DNA of 64,000 nt. Source: Hetaerina americana. Taxonomy: Eukaryota > Arthropoda > Insecta > Odonata > Calopterygidae. A program made the translations under genes and the position numbers. This document shows, piece after piece, positions 36,559-47,214 of this stretch. The stretch's first letter is position 1. Every line of letters starts with the position of its first letter. The stretch spans positions 3,224,001 to 3,288,000 of the forward strand of contig JAKTNV010000024.1 of assembly GCA_022747635.1 (NCBI GenBank), given 5' to 3'. The notes beneath the pieces were generated by a model that ran no database searches, was not told the origin of the DNA, and saw only the letters and a list, made by a program, of their open reading frames with translations.

Positions 36559-36738
36559 TTGAAATGTAATGAAATAATTGACTTTGTAATTCCACACACT
36601 TTATTTAAAAAAAACACGACCCAGGTTTCGACGTTGAACGTCATCCTGATGATGACGTTCAACGTCGAAACCTGGGTCGTGTTCTTTTTTAAATAAAGTG
36701 TGTGGAATTACAAAGTCAATTATTTCATTACATTTCAA
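36559..36738. repeat. Long palindrome, arms of 87 and 88 bases with a 5-base spacer
   Basis: Left arm 36559-36645 and right arm 36651-36738 are complementary, apart from a small difference in an A-run (one extra base and one substitution, at about 36606-36613 versus 36681-36690). The spacer is CTGAT. Each arm contains, reading outward from the centre, GACGTTCAACGTCGAAACC, then GGGTCGTGTT, then an AAATAAAG-type sequence. Such arms would extrude as a cruciform or, if transcribed, fold into a long hairpin. The right arm plus the spacer contains a hammerhead ribozyme core, listed separately. Confidence 0.95.
36646..36678 (+). ncRNA. Hammerhead ribozyme core (type I-like, very short stem III)
   Basis: All conserved core blocks occur in order: CTGATGA (36646-36652), one base, stem II GACGT/ACGTC (36654-36658 and 36662-36666) closed by TCA, GAAAC (36667-36671), then a two-base-pair stem III (A36670-C36671 with G36676-T36677, loop CTGG) and the cleavage triplet GTC ending at 36678. 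Known: hammerheads with such minimal stem III occur in Penelope-like elements and in retrozymes, where they act as dimers. What is lacking is a good stem I: sequence 5' of the core is the opposite palindrome arm and pairs poorly with GTGTT after the cleavage site. The minus strand carries the same stem II and GAAAC, but its CTGATGA equivalent is broken. It may be a defective or dimer-dependent copy. Confidence 0.6.
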
Positions 36739-36785
36739 TATGTTATGCAAATTCCACAAAGTTACGCCTGAGACAACAAATTTTC

Positions 36786-37240
36786 TTAAGCGTCATCTTC
36801 CTGCGCTAGGTTTTTAAGATTTACTTTATTGCCAAAGCATGGTTTTTCAATAGGTAATGTCTCCAATTCATAGTAGTCTTGTGTTGATAACAACATGATT
36901 TCACGCATTGCCCTCATGCCTGTAAACTCATCTCCTTTGGGCATACTAACTGGCTCTCCGTGGCAAGCATTCACTTTATTTTGGTTATCTAAGTGTGGTA
37001 TCCGAATAATTCTTGCCATCCCCACTTATAAAAGTTTTGAAGTAGGTGAAAAATGTTGTTTTAATTTCTTTCCTTTTAACAAAACATCGTTCCATAGTTT
37101 CTCTCAACTCCCTACTGACATTTTAAGTTTCTTTATTAATTTAAATGCTTCACCCCTTTAGTGCTTGGTTCATGTATGTCTGTAAGCATTTTGAATTTGT
37201 TGAGGTTACTTCAATATCATCTGCAAAATGTGGCACACTG
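36786..37240 (-). pseudogene. Possible reverse transcriptase relic plus an unidentified 79-codon frame
   Basis: The minus strand at about 37150-37240 reads NSVPHFADDIEVTSTNSK and then CLQTYMNQALKG, a stop, and in the same frame SI-INKET-NV. This fits the FADD catalytic box of reverse transcriptases (FADD at 37216-37227) and the following helix and INxxKT region. Downstream on the same strand a 79-codon frame (36786-37025, MGMARIIRIPHLDNQ...) has protein-like, charged composition, but I cannot identify it. Both lie within about 500 bp of the hammerhead palindrome, so all may be remains of one retroelement. The reverse transcriptase match is a single short motif; chance cannot be excluded. Confidence 0.3.
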
Positions 37241-39004
37241 TTCTACTTCGCATTCATTATATTTTCCTCCTATCTATTCCTTATGCTTCTTTTATTATCT
37301 TTTCCAAATATGAACGGTATAGTGCCAGTGAGAGATTTTTTTCCTATGGAAATTAATTGGGAGATCGTTTATGAGTATATTAAATAAATATAAATTAACT
37401 AAATAAAAGAAAATTCCACTAAATAGCTCGCATTTTTTATTTAATATTTACTTTTCAAAGATAAAAGCAATCAGTAAATCATCTCTTATTTCGTCATATC
37501 TTAGTGAGTGATTATTTTTTAAAGCTTGTACATAATTAAATTTGATCCCATTTGGACATGAAATATTATTATTATTATTAATGCATATCAGGGGTGAGTT
37601 TTCTTTCCCTGAGTATCGAAGCAAACCTTTCCTCGGATGTTCTTATTTGTTTTCAAAAAGAGATTTTTTTATAGGTGGTTTTGTAGAGAATTTCCAACCC
37701 CTCTTTTAATGAACAATCATCTTCTCACTCGCTTACCCCCTCGTCCCTTCTCCAAACTCAACTCCCTCCTCACCACACTTCCATCCCACCCTCCTGTTTC
37801 AACTCCTTCATTCTTCCTGGCCAACATTTTTAAAATATATAATTACGAATTCATCGATTCCCACCTGTTCCTTGTAGATACCACTTATTCACTTATGCTA
37901 ATGCACGATCCTCCAATGAATGGCAAGAATTAATCACTCTTTACAAGATTAATAACCCTTTGAAAAACTCTTCGGCAAACTTTGTGTTCTCTTTCCCCCT
38001 TCTTCCGCCTTCCACTTTGCGTTTAATTAAACCTCGAATGTGCGGAATCAATTTTTTTGGTATTTTTTCAACGAAAAGGGCTATGTGCAAAAAATAAATA
38101 TAAAAGTCTTCTCTTCCTTCATTATTTTTTCTCTTCTTCCTCCGACTTCTTTCTCCACGGTTGAGAATGGTTTTTTCGAGCATGGGAGGGGTGCCTTAGG
38201 GTGATAAAATGGGAGTTTGTAAAGCGGGGGGGGAGCGGTTGGAGAAGAGGGTAGAGAATGATCAAAGAGAATTTGTTAATGAGGCAGGTGCGAGGGCTGA
38301 ACGTAGAAGGATATGGAAATGGTTACCGATGACGAAAGAAGAGATGAATGTGCAAAAGAATGAGGCGAGAAGAATTCGGTGAGGTATAAAAGATGAATAG
38401 AGACTATACTTACGGATATTTTGGGTAACCTTTGAGAGAGTAGACTGACAGTGAAGAGCTTCTTAAAAACTAAAAGAACTAAATATTGTATTTATGCCTC
38501 AGTTTTCTCGTTGCTTCGAAAGAAACGAATGGCATCTTGTTCCGAAATTTTGAAATGGGTAGAGACTTAAAATTAAAAATAGGTAGAAAACTGTATTCAT
38601 TTCCCGCTATATGACGCATGAACTACATTTTGAGTGAATTACCTATTCGCGACTAATATTTCACGGCTATCCTCTCTCATCACATTTTTATTAAAAATAT
38701 TTTATCGTAAATAAGCAGGAGGAAATTTTTAATGATATGCTAGAATATGACATGCAAGTAATAAAGATTTTGGAATTTCTTTAAACATTTCTTGTTTTTA
38801 TTAAAAAAATAACTTATTTATGTATTGTAAGAGAAAAATCGTGCAAAAATTGGGCTAATGATACCTTCCTATTTAGTTGTAATTGTCCATTTTTAGCCTA
38901 ATCATGAACATTTGGCATAATTTCAATTTGATTGAGTATTTTAATGCAGTTAGTTATTGTTTTCATGGAATCATTACATATCACATAGTAGGAAAATGTT
39001 TTGA
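37241..39004. other. No gene seen
   Basis: AT-rich, with pyrimidine-rich parts (37720-37800, 37980-38160) and a purine-rich part (38215-38400). No recognisable coding sequence. Confidence 0.5.
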
Positions 39005-39026
39005 GTCACGGTTATCGAACCGTGAC
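39005..39026. repeat. Small perfect hairpin
   Basis: GTCACGGTT-ATCG-AACCGTGAC: a 9-bp perfect stem with a 4-base loop, in AT-rich surroundings about 100 bp left of a mariner derivative. No function can be assigned. Confidence 0.8.
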
Positions 39027-39125
39027 GTTCGAGGATTTAGGTCAAAACATGAACATTGAGAAAGGGGGGTTCGGTGCCTGTAGGAATGTGCCCGTAAGGA
39101 GTGAAAAATAATGAAAAGGCAAATA

Positions 39126-40043
39126 CAAGGTTGGTCCCAAAAGTAGTAGGACTGAGTTGATTAAAAAAAAATATTGCTAGAATTGATGCATTCACTCAAA
39201 AGTCTTCGAAGTAGTACCCTTGTGCGTTCATACACCGCTGCCAGCGGATTTTCCACGCCTAGCACGCCTTCTGGAAAGCGGTGTCCGGGATGCTGCTAAG
39301 CTCCCTCGTCACGGCCTGTTCAGACGCCTCCACCGGGCCGTGATGACGTCCTCTCGGCACGGATTTGAGGCGGGGAAAGAGAAAAGAAGTCTGTTGGTCA
39401 GGGCTGTAGGGTGGCTGAGGTAGAGTTGCCGCGTTATGTCGAGTCGAGTGTCCGTTACTCAGAGGGACCTGGAGCCACCAACTTCGCGCACACCTTTCTA
39501 ATGCCCATGTTTTCGGTCAAAAGTCGATGCACACTTTTAGGAATCATTGCGAAAGGAATCATCATCAGAAATCATTGCGAACGCTTAATCTGCAATCCAC
39601 GCCCAACAAAGCTATCACTTTTGCAAGATTTAGGTCAATTTTTGAGGTCGAAGGGCTTCTTGAACGGTCAGCGTCTTCAATATTTTCTCTACCCTCCAGA
39701 AGCAACTTAAGTCATTGAAAAATATTCAACCTACGCATTATGTTATCACCATAAACTGCCTTGATCATGTCAAGAGTCTCTTTCCTGGTTTTGGCCAGTT
39801 TCACGTAAAATTTGATGTCGTAGCGGTGTCCAATAACCGGTTAATGATGTATCGTAAGTAGGTCAACGTTATAGAGGTTTCGCAAGCGAACGATTCGCCC
39901 TTCGCAAAGGCTGGAAGCCAACTGCCAGAGGCCCCCAGCCTTTCCTGAGACTCCCCTTCCTCGAACCCAGCCAGAGAAAACGCTACCTGTCCGTCCGTCC
40001 ATCCGGGAAAAAATAACTCGTACTAATTTTGGGACGTACCTTG
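39126..40043 (-). mobile_element. Core-deleted mariner of another lineage
   Basis: A 918-bp element flanked by TA (39124-39125 and 40044-40045), with imperfect terminal inverted repeats: left CAAGGTTGGTCCCAAAAGTA, right (complement) CAAGGTACGTCCCAAAATTA. The minus strand has a long 5' leader, the N-terminal half of a mariner transposase, then a direct junction to the last catalytic Asp region and the C-terminal tail. The middle of the catalytic domain is missing. The protein tail (RCMNAQGYYFEDF) resembles that of the element at 62735 (KCVEAKG-YFEEF), so the two are related. It is a non-autonomous derivative that arose independently of those at 4 and 10 kb. Confidence 0.88.
39196..39826 (-). 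pseudogene. Mariner transposase with deleted core
   Basis: The minus strand reads RYDIKFYVKLAKTRKETLD and MIKAVYGDN (first helix-turn-helix region), NIEDADRSRSPSTSKID (linker), VDCRLSVRN (start of the second helix-turn-helix), VHRLLTENMGIRKVCAKLVAP, then jumps to TLPQPPYSPDQQTSFLFPRLK and ends RWQRCMNAQGYYFEDF followed by TGA (39196-39198). The first two catalytic Asp regions are absent. The third keeps SPD, but the following LAPCDFF-type sequence has become QQTSFLF. A few frameshifts and stops are present. No ATG is visible in frame at the start. It is inactive; at most the DNA-binding part is informative. Confidence 0.8.
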
Positions 40044-40045
40044 TA

Positions 40046-43000
40046 TAGGACGATGCGCGAAGAAAGATAAGGGATAAAAATGTAGAAAGAAGTCTTTGGA
40101 CGGGCCTAATAGGAGAACAATGAGAAAGAGCCGTTGTAAAAGAAGCCAACGAAGGATTGTAAAAATGAATGTGTAGGTAGATATTTTATTGGCAGTGTAT
40201 TCTATAAGAGAAGGAAGCAGTGGAAAAACCTAACTAAAATAAACAGGGAAATAATCATTGCATGAAGGCCCCGGTTATACCTGTATTTTCATCTCATTTT
40301 CTTCGTAAAAGAGCCAGAAACATGAATAGGTAATCAACAAATGTGATATAAGAAGGAGAATGTATGCATATTTTGGAAAGGGAATATTTATAATGATGAA
40401 GGATGATTGTGATTCAGCCTGTGAAAAAGGGCACTATTGTAATTTGTGCTTCGTAGAAAAAGATAAAATGAATGAATGAATCATCCTATTGAATTGAATA
40501 AATGAACATTTTGTCTATCAAGGAATAAAAATGAAATATAGTCCATTTTATTTTGGGAAAACTAGAGCGGAACGCTAAAGAAGAATATGGGAGAACGGAA
40601 AGTGATTGCTGATAAAAAGAAAAGCTTCTGAAAGAAGCGAGTGCTAATTAAATTTGAAGATTAGGGGATGATTTTGAATTGATTAATTGGAAAGGATAAA
40701 ATGAAGGTAAAAAGCAGAATAGATGGCAAATCTGTTTGTCTTTTTGTACGAAAGGTAGAACTAAAGGTTCGTTTTTGGAAAATGTTATTTTCAAGCAGTC
40801 GAAAAATAATATAATAATAGAAAGCAGAATATTCGCGCAAGAAAGGCTGAGGATATAAATACATAGCTTCTAATTGCAGTTCAGAGCGAGGTAAAGTTTC
40901 TCTGATGGATACATCATGGTCATGCACAAATTGCCCAAATTTTCCTACCGATAGTTGTTAATTCAGTGAAAGAAATGTAAGTTAGTAATCGGAATAAATG
41001 AATGGCGATATCATAAGAATTAATAATTATTCATGCACATATATTCTTTCCATTTGTATGCATTATTCTTATATTCTCCTTTAGAAATCGCTGTGTGCCA
41101 TCCAATATATCCATTACTTTGACATATTTTTGTTTTTCCATAAAGCTTCTTCCAAGTCTTCTATTTTTTCCTATTTCTCACTCATCGAAACAAGTCGTAA
41201 AAGTCTTGTTGCTGGAAATATATCCTCCAGAGATAGGTTTTAGACAGTCGTTGAAAACTGCTGCCCATAACCGTAGATTTTTGTCAAAGTATTTCTCCAC
41301 ATCATATACACCTGTTTCCGTACCCGCTCTTTTGCTGTCCCTAAAACCCCGTTCTTTTTCTCTCACATTTCTTTCACTTACCCAACCTTTTTCCTTCTTT
41401 CATAGCCTTCAACATCTGACTAACTTCAATACCTCATCCATTCATCTTTTTGTGGTTTTTTCTTCCCACTTTCTTTTTCTTCTCCTTATTGAAAATTTGC
41501 CTTTACGTTTTGCTCAATCCAGCTTATTTCTTTCATCTTGCTTCCATATCCACCCATCAAAAATCTCCAGCCTGCGCGAACCCTCTTTCCGCAATTACTA
41601 TTTCCAAACTATTCTCTTTGGAGTCATTTTACTTGCTTATCTTTAATCCATTCATTTAATTTACTCAACTTTCACTTGAGTCTAGGTCATGAATTTTCTC
41701 CAGTTTGTATATGCTAGTGTAGTTAGCTCATTTATTGTTTAAAACTCTCAAAAACCATTCCTGTCATTATTATCCAAAACATTCCGTAATTTATGTAATT
41801 CCCCACCTTTCTTTACTCATTCTCTCTCATTAATTCTCAATTGGCATGTGAGCATTTAATAACACATGAGATAATTTTTGGCCCATTGCTGCTCAGATTG
41901 GATTGAAAGTCACGGTAACTATGACTTGCCTTGTTGAGGAATAAATCAGGTTTATGATTTTTGCGAAAATCTTAATAACCAATGATTAACGGCCAGTTTT
42001 TGAAATGACAAAAAATGGGACAAGCATAAGCCAATACCCTTTAAAAATTGAAATCTTTGCCCGTTTCATGTCTTAAATTATACACTTTAAAAAGGTGAGC
42101 TAAAATTTAAAGTATTGCATTTTTAGAAGCCAAAATCTGATTTATCGAAGTATTTAATAAGAAAATGAGTTATTATTTGACTAATTAACTGAATTTTCTA
42201 ATGGGCTCTAGCGTATGATAAAGAAGATTTATTTTCATTTAAATTTTTAATACTTTAAAGTTGCCATTTATCAGCGATGTTTTCCCTTTGCACACGAGAT
42301 TGTGCTTGTTTGGTTATGACTGTATTGAAGAATGCACTTTCCCGATTCCCATCAACATCTCAGATGCTAGACTACCTGTCCAAAATGATGTACAATATCC
42401 TGTAGATTTAACATATATGAATAGAAATACAAAGTAGAGCGCTCGGTCTCTGAAGAAGAAAGAAATATTTCGTGAAAACGGAGGAAAAATATTTTTACAT
42501 CAAAATTTTCCGAGTCATAATAATGAATCAATCGACTAAGTAGGTACCCTTAACTGTTGTACCGATATGATGGCACAACCGTTATTTATTTGGCTTATTT
42601 TTGTAGCCGGAATTATTTTTTAATTTTAAGCATTTTATTGAAAATAATAATTGAGTGCTTTAACAGAAGCTATTTTACTATGATAAATAGAGAAAAATTT
42701 TGACCGACCATATGTAGTGACTGTTATGCCGCAGGTTCGTGCCCCATCCTAGGGATGATCCCTGCCCCATTCTACGGAAAAATCCTGTATTCACCCACAC
42801 CTGATTATTATTGTTCATCATCCGGTTAAAGTAGGTTTTGCCCAGACTGATATTGTATTAAAGTCATGAAGACACTAGAAGAGTCTAAAACGATGTAGTA
42901 GAAATTGATTTCGTTTGTCTCGTCAGCTAGCTTTTGAACATGAGGAAGAAAGACCAAGCGAACAGGGCGAAATCACGGTGGGAGTAGGGTGTTTCTCTTG

Positions 43001-45140
43001 TATCTCTAAAGTGTTGGAAGTGGAGGGTGGATGCGAATTATCGCATCAGTCGCATGAGGAAGGAAGCGAGGGAGTAAGTAGCAGAGGGGACTTACTTGGT
43101 TGTCTCAGAGGAGAGTATAAATACCCAAGTAGGGGGCGAATAGGAGTGTGGCATCGAGGACAGAGTTGGCTGCAGAAGGTGAGCTTGTTGGTTGAGTGCT
43201 TTGGGAGGTTGGCGAGGGCGGTTGCGAGGTGGTGGGAGAAGGGAGATTGGTTGATTCAGAGAATCGAATTCCTCCGATATCAGGACGGCACACCTTCCTC
43301 CTCCATCTTGTGTATCTTGCCTCCGTCCCCGGGAGCAGAAGGCTGGAGAGTTTTCGGCGATACGGCAGACAGAAATGAACGATGGGAGAGGAAAGGGAGA
43401 GAGAGGGTTAAAGTTGAAATCGGTAAAGGTGAGGGAGATGGGGGGGTGATGAGTTCTCTCACATGGCAGGGGAGGAGTGTGCGGGAAGGGTAATGAAAGA
43501 AAAGGGAGTGAATAGTTAGGAGATTTCATGTGAGGCAGCGTGGGGAGTTTAGTGAGGACAGCAGGGGTGCTTTATTAGAGTTACTGGGTAAACTGAAGGA
43601 CTTGTTATACTCCCGATGCGAAGATAGGATGTAAAAATACATCCCTTCTTAAAAGTAGTTTGTGCTTCCGAAGTCACGTGGTACGGTGGCGATAACTCAA
43701 AGCGAGGGTTAAACTTCTTGGGTAAAATTTATTCATAGCAATTAATTTTCGTAGAGATTACCTTCACTTTTGCCTGGATGGTGTCTATGGCGACATTTGC
43801 GAAAGAAACTAGGACAATGACATTTTTTCATTAGGAAATAAATTAATGAAGTAATGTGATTGCTTTTTGTGTTCTTAAATTGTAAAAAATAAAGATAGTT
43901 AAAATAAAAAGTTCTCCGTGAAGTTTCTATCGTGTATCAATCGAGCGCAATTATTATTAAATGGACATTTTTAATTTAAGCTGAAAATTGTTTCAAAAAT
44001 ATTTGTTCCAAACTGGTGCAAATGTTAAACAACCGTTAAATGGGCTGTGATTTGAACTCTTAATACAGGCGATCAACATTTTTCAAACTATATAGTGATA
44101 GCGAATTTTAGCGAAAAGTTATAAACATCTTATTATACTCTCATCGGCTTGTAAGGCGTTAATATTTCTGTAATAAGGTGGGAGGGCAGATTGATGAATC
44201 AAATCGAATTTTCGAATAAAAATGCGGCGGTTTGAAAGCATCAGTATTTGCGTGTTTTCTCCATCATTTTTGCGCAGACGTTCATTGTACACTACATTTT
44301 GCTCAAGTTCTTCGTACGCTCTCTCTGTTGGAGTTCCAGGCGTAATTTTTGATATTTTATTCTCGTTCCCGTCCTAAGAGCTCAAGGAATTTCTCTCCAT
44401 GGGGTTGAAGGGGGAAGGCACAGCGGGCTTCTTCGAGTATAAAGGTTGCTTATCACGCTGGCGCCTCTATTCCTTGAGTGCCATAGTGCGTTGGAAATGT
44501 ATGCACACGCCGCCTTCACCCCATCCTTCCGTGCATTTCCCTCTCGCTCTCTCCTTCGCCTGTTCCCCCCTCATCTCCTCGGAGGATGATTGGGTAACGG
44601 AGATTGAGCCCGAGAGGTAGTGTCGGCGGGATATCGAATATCATGAAGCGGACTGGGGCAGGCGTGGGAGTGGAAGTCGGTGCGAGGCCGGGAAACGGTC
44701 GGAGAAACGAGGATTCTGCCGATGCTGGAAGGGGTCGCGACGAGTGAAGACGAGAAAACCCTGTCTCATTCTCCACCTCCCACTGCATGGAACACCCTCC
44801 TTTGGTTATTTTTTTGCGTCTTTTATCTGCTTTGCGTGCATCTCATTTGGTGTCTGGTCAAATAATAGGTATTTATTTCTGCCCGTAATAATTGAAATTT
44901 GCACTGCATATATCATAGCATTGGTGGAGTTAATTGGTTAAAATTTACTAATAGGAGAAAAGAATCTTAAAAATACGACCTCCCTGTTGATTTCGATTTG
45001 ACAGTCTACTGAACTCCTCCTCGCCGTGATATCGGTTTTCTTTTTAGATTGCATCCTGTGAATGCTTTTCGTGTTGTGTCTTTCGCTTTCTTTGGATCAG
45101 TTGCGAATTTTCTGTGTACAATTTGTTTCCATAGCGGCCA
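40046..45140. other. No gene seen
   Basis: Mixed AT-rich sequence with a CT-rich stretch (41095-41650, which gives a 183-codon Phe/Leu/Ser-rich frame) and the purine block at 42955-43500. The segment at 42720-42790 holds short repeated CCCCAT words. 44650-44760 is CpG-richer. Nothing was recognised as a gene or a transposon. Confidence 0.45.
42955..43500. other. Purine-rich block, the longest in the window
   Basis: About 545 bp of G/A-dominated plus strand. It yields a 192-codon plus-strand frame (42915-43493) and overlapping minus-strand frames that are Pro/Ser-rich. Open frames on both strands over the same purine-rich DNA, with biased residues (Gly, Glu, Arg on one side), argue for composition rather than coding. 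Confidence 0.6.
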
Positions 45141-46399
45141 CGACGGTTGCTATTTATATTTTCAGCCTAATACTGAAAAGACAGTAATTTATTGGTAAAA
45201 TTGCTTTATTGTTTTTCTAAGTAGTCTCCATGTTAATCAATAAGCTTTTGCATGCGCTCGAACCAATATTCGTAATACGATTTCCACTCCGATTTAGGTA
45301 CCTCCCAAATAATGGTTTTTGAATGCATCGACGGCTTCTTCAGGCGCCGAAAAACGTTGGCCACGACATTTTTTCTTGAAAAACGGGAATAAAAAGAAAT
45401 CATTTGGTGCTAAATCAGAGCTGAACGGAGGGTGACCCATCAATGCGAAGTTTTGGCAAGTCAAATACGTATTTAGTTGTTTCATTTGAGAGCTTTCATC
45501 GTCATGATGAAGAATAATCTGTCGTTGCCGCTTCTTTTTCCGTATTTCACCAAGCACTTTTGGTAAATAAATACTCATGTACCATTTAGAACTTACGGTA
45601 CTACGTTGTTATAACGGTCCTGTTGCCACATGTCTAGTTATTCCGAAGAAACAGGCGATAATTTTTCGACGTGCTTCGTGCACGAATCACTTTTGTTGGA
45701 TTTGGCTCGTCTTAGACCAATACAGTGGATTGCCATTTTATTTTGCCATACGCATAGATCCAAGATCGTCGCCTGAGTAGACGTTATACACAGATTTGAA
45801 GCACCGCGATTGTATTTATTGAGCATTTCTTTGCACCAATTGACACGAGAATCTTTTTGAGCTTTTGTAAAATTATGCGGGATCCAAGTCGAACAAATTT
45901 TTTTCACAGCTAAATGTTAATGCAATATCTTATTGATGCTCATCATACTAATCCCCAAGGATCCCGCAATCTCACGATAATTCACATGATGATCTTCCTT
46001 TACTCTTTCCGGCACAGTGACTGATTTTGGACGACCTTCACGGCTTTGGTCGTTGAGCGAACGGCGGCCATGATGGAATTCGTTATACCAAAGTTTAACA
46101 GTGGCAAAGGTTGTGGATTTATCGCCAAAAGTGGAAGTAAGTTGATCGATATAGTCCTGTCTTGATAATCCACGTCAAAAGTCGCAAAAAACCATCGCAC
46201 GTGAGTGTTAACAAGTTAACTCCATTTTTTCGTTGAGACAAAATTGTCGAGTCACTATAAACAAAGTAAGTAATGATCAAAAGACAAAATTTTCTGAAAA
46301 AAGTTAGCGTTAAAAAGGTCCAACTTTCAGATGGAAACCTCAGATGGCGCCTAAAGCACTTAGTGTTGTAAAGACTCAAAATATAAATAGTAACCCTCG
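45141..46399 (-). mobile_element. Near full-length mariner, sister of the copy at 29272
   Basis: A 1259-bp minus-strand element. The right end (plus-strand coordinates) is flanked by TA at 46400-46401. The left flank has CA where TA is expected, probably mutated. Terminal inverted repeats are CGACGGTTGCTATTTATATT on the left and the complement CGAGGGTTACTATTTATATT on the right. The transposase spans the element on the minus strand and matches the copy at 29.3-30.6 kb closely, including two shared inactivating mutations. Confidence 0.92.
45206..46225 (-). pseudogene. Mariner transposase, shares lesions with the 29-kb copy
   Basis: The start is the ATG at 46225 and the end HGDYLEKQ followed by TAA (45206-45208), about 340 codons, the family's normal length. 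Recognisable blocks are FYDF-type and RGLSRQDYIDQLTS, FGDK, LGISMMSINKILH, KKICSTWIPHNFTKAQK, DSRVNWCKEMLNKYNRGAS, the first Asp region GD/WIYAYG, RQIILHHDDES (second Asp), HPPFSSDLAPNDFFLFP (third Asp) and GQRFSAPEEAVDAFKNH. Lesions include an early in-frame stop about five codons in, the 1-bp loss just after the first catalytic Asp, and an in-frame TAA (plus-strand TTA at 45712-45714) at the same codon as in the 29-kb copy. It is inactive. Confidence 0.87.
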
Positions 46400-46401
46400 T
46401 A

Positions 46402-46738
46402 TTGTGCATGAGAATTGAAAAATACCAATCGAATTGTGGCGTTTAACTTAGTTACTGCACTAATCATCATCATTGCCGTCTCCAATACCATTTTGCGTTA
46501 AAAAGTTTCGTTAGGGTAAGAAAATTTATTAAATAAGATGTCGTATTTACTTTTTCTACTATAAACGCATTTCAGCAGGTTTTACTTGCTATCTTCGAAT
46601 CGCGTAAGCACTAAACGAGTAATTGTTTTGATTAAAAATGGTTATTCATTCTATGTTCTCATTCCGATTGCCATCATTATGAGCTAATATTTGACGGTAA
46701 GATTCAAGAACATCGTCATCATTTTCGCGAATGTTAAG
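46402..46738. other. No gene seen
   Basis: AT-rich spacer between the mariner and the composite tRNA/foldback element. Confidence 0.6.
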
Positions 46739-46750
46739 AGGGTTAGATAA
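46739..46750 (+). repeat. 12-bp direct repeat, left
   Basis: AGGGTTAGATAA, identical to 47331-47342. It lies immediately left of the 40-bp inverted repeat that starts the composite element and is best read as a target-site duplication. Confidence 0.75.
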
Positions 46751-46790
46751 CAAATTCCAAAGAAACTGCGGGAGATGCCGCAACAGTAAC
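46751..46790 (+). repeat. 40-bp inverted repeat, left partner
   Basis: A perfect reverse complement of 47017-47056. It begins CAAATTCCAAAGAAACTGCG and contains the internal inverted word GCGGGAGATGCCGC. It defines a 306-bp sub-element within the composite. Confidence 0.92.
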
Positions 46791-46824
46791 TTTTAACGGA
46801 GTCATCCGCTAATGTGCATTTCAA

Positions 46825-46898
46825 TGCAACGATTTCAGAGCGTAAAAATCATTCGCCTTGACCGAGGTGAATGATTTTTACACTCTGAAAACGTTGCA
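46825..46898. repeat. Hairpin with acceptor-stem halves in its loop, copy B
   Basis: Arms 46825-46854 and 46869-46898 pair at 28 of 30 positions. The 14-base loop is the complement of that in copy A at 20808-20821. Arms and loop are identical in sequence to copy A (opposite orientation), while the flanks differ at several sites. Confidence 0.88.
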
Positions 46899-47016
46899 CG
46901 TAATTAGGAGTAGATATGGTTAGGCAGTCTATAACTCTGATCCTTCGGTATTATGTGCTTAAGTTAATATAGGTGGAAGTTATGTATTGAGCAAGTTTCT
47001 GTTCTGTTTCTGTTCT

Positions 47017-47056
47017 GTTACTGTTGCGGCATCTCCCGCAGTTTCTTTGGAATTTG
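47017..47056 (-). repeat. 40-bp inverted repeat, right partner
   Basis: Identical to 46751-46790 on the opposite strand. It is preceded by a short tandem of CTGTTCTGTTT-like units (about 46999-47022). Confidence 0.92.
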
Positions 47057-47214
47057 TCAAAGTGAAAACACCATAAGTGTTTAAAGTTGGCTTTAACCTC
47101 GTGGACTGTGGCGCCTCGCGCACGACTACGAATGCCTGTGACATTGTATGTACGGTATTTCGTCACAACATCTTGTTCTTTTAAAAGCCCCAAAATTTCA
47201 GAGTTTAAGAGGAC

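Noticed and set aside
41095..41646. 183-codon Phe/Leu/Ser-rich frame as a membrane protein
   Set aside because: The DNA is simply CT-rich. Residues follow from TTT/TCT/CTT codons, there is no alternation of membrane segments and loops, and it shows no family resemblance.
42720..42790. A tRNA-derived repeat with GGTTCGTGCCCC
   Set aside because: It differs from the B-box consensus at a critical A, has no matching A box and has no second copy in the window.
42915..43493. 192-codon plus-strand frame as a gene
   Set aside because: It lies wholly in a purine-rich block, overlaps open frames on the opposite strand and has Gly/Glu/Arg-biased composition.
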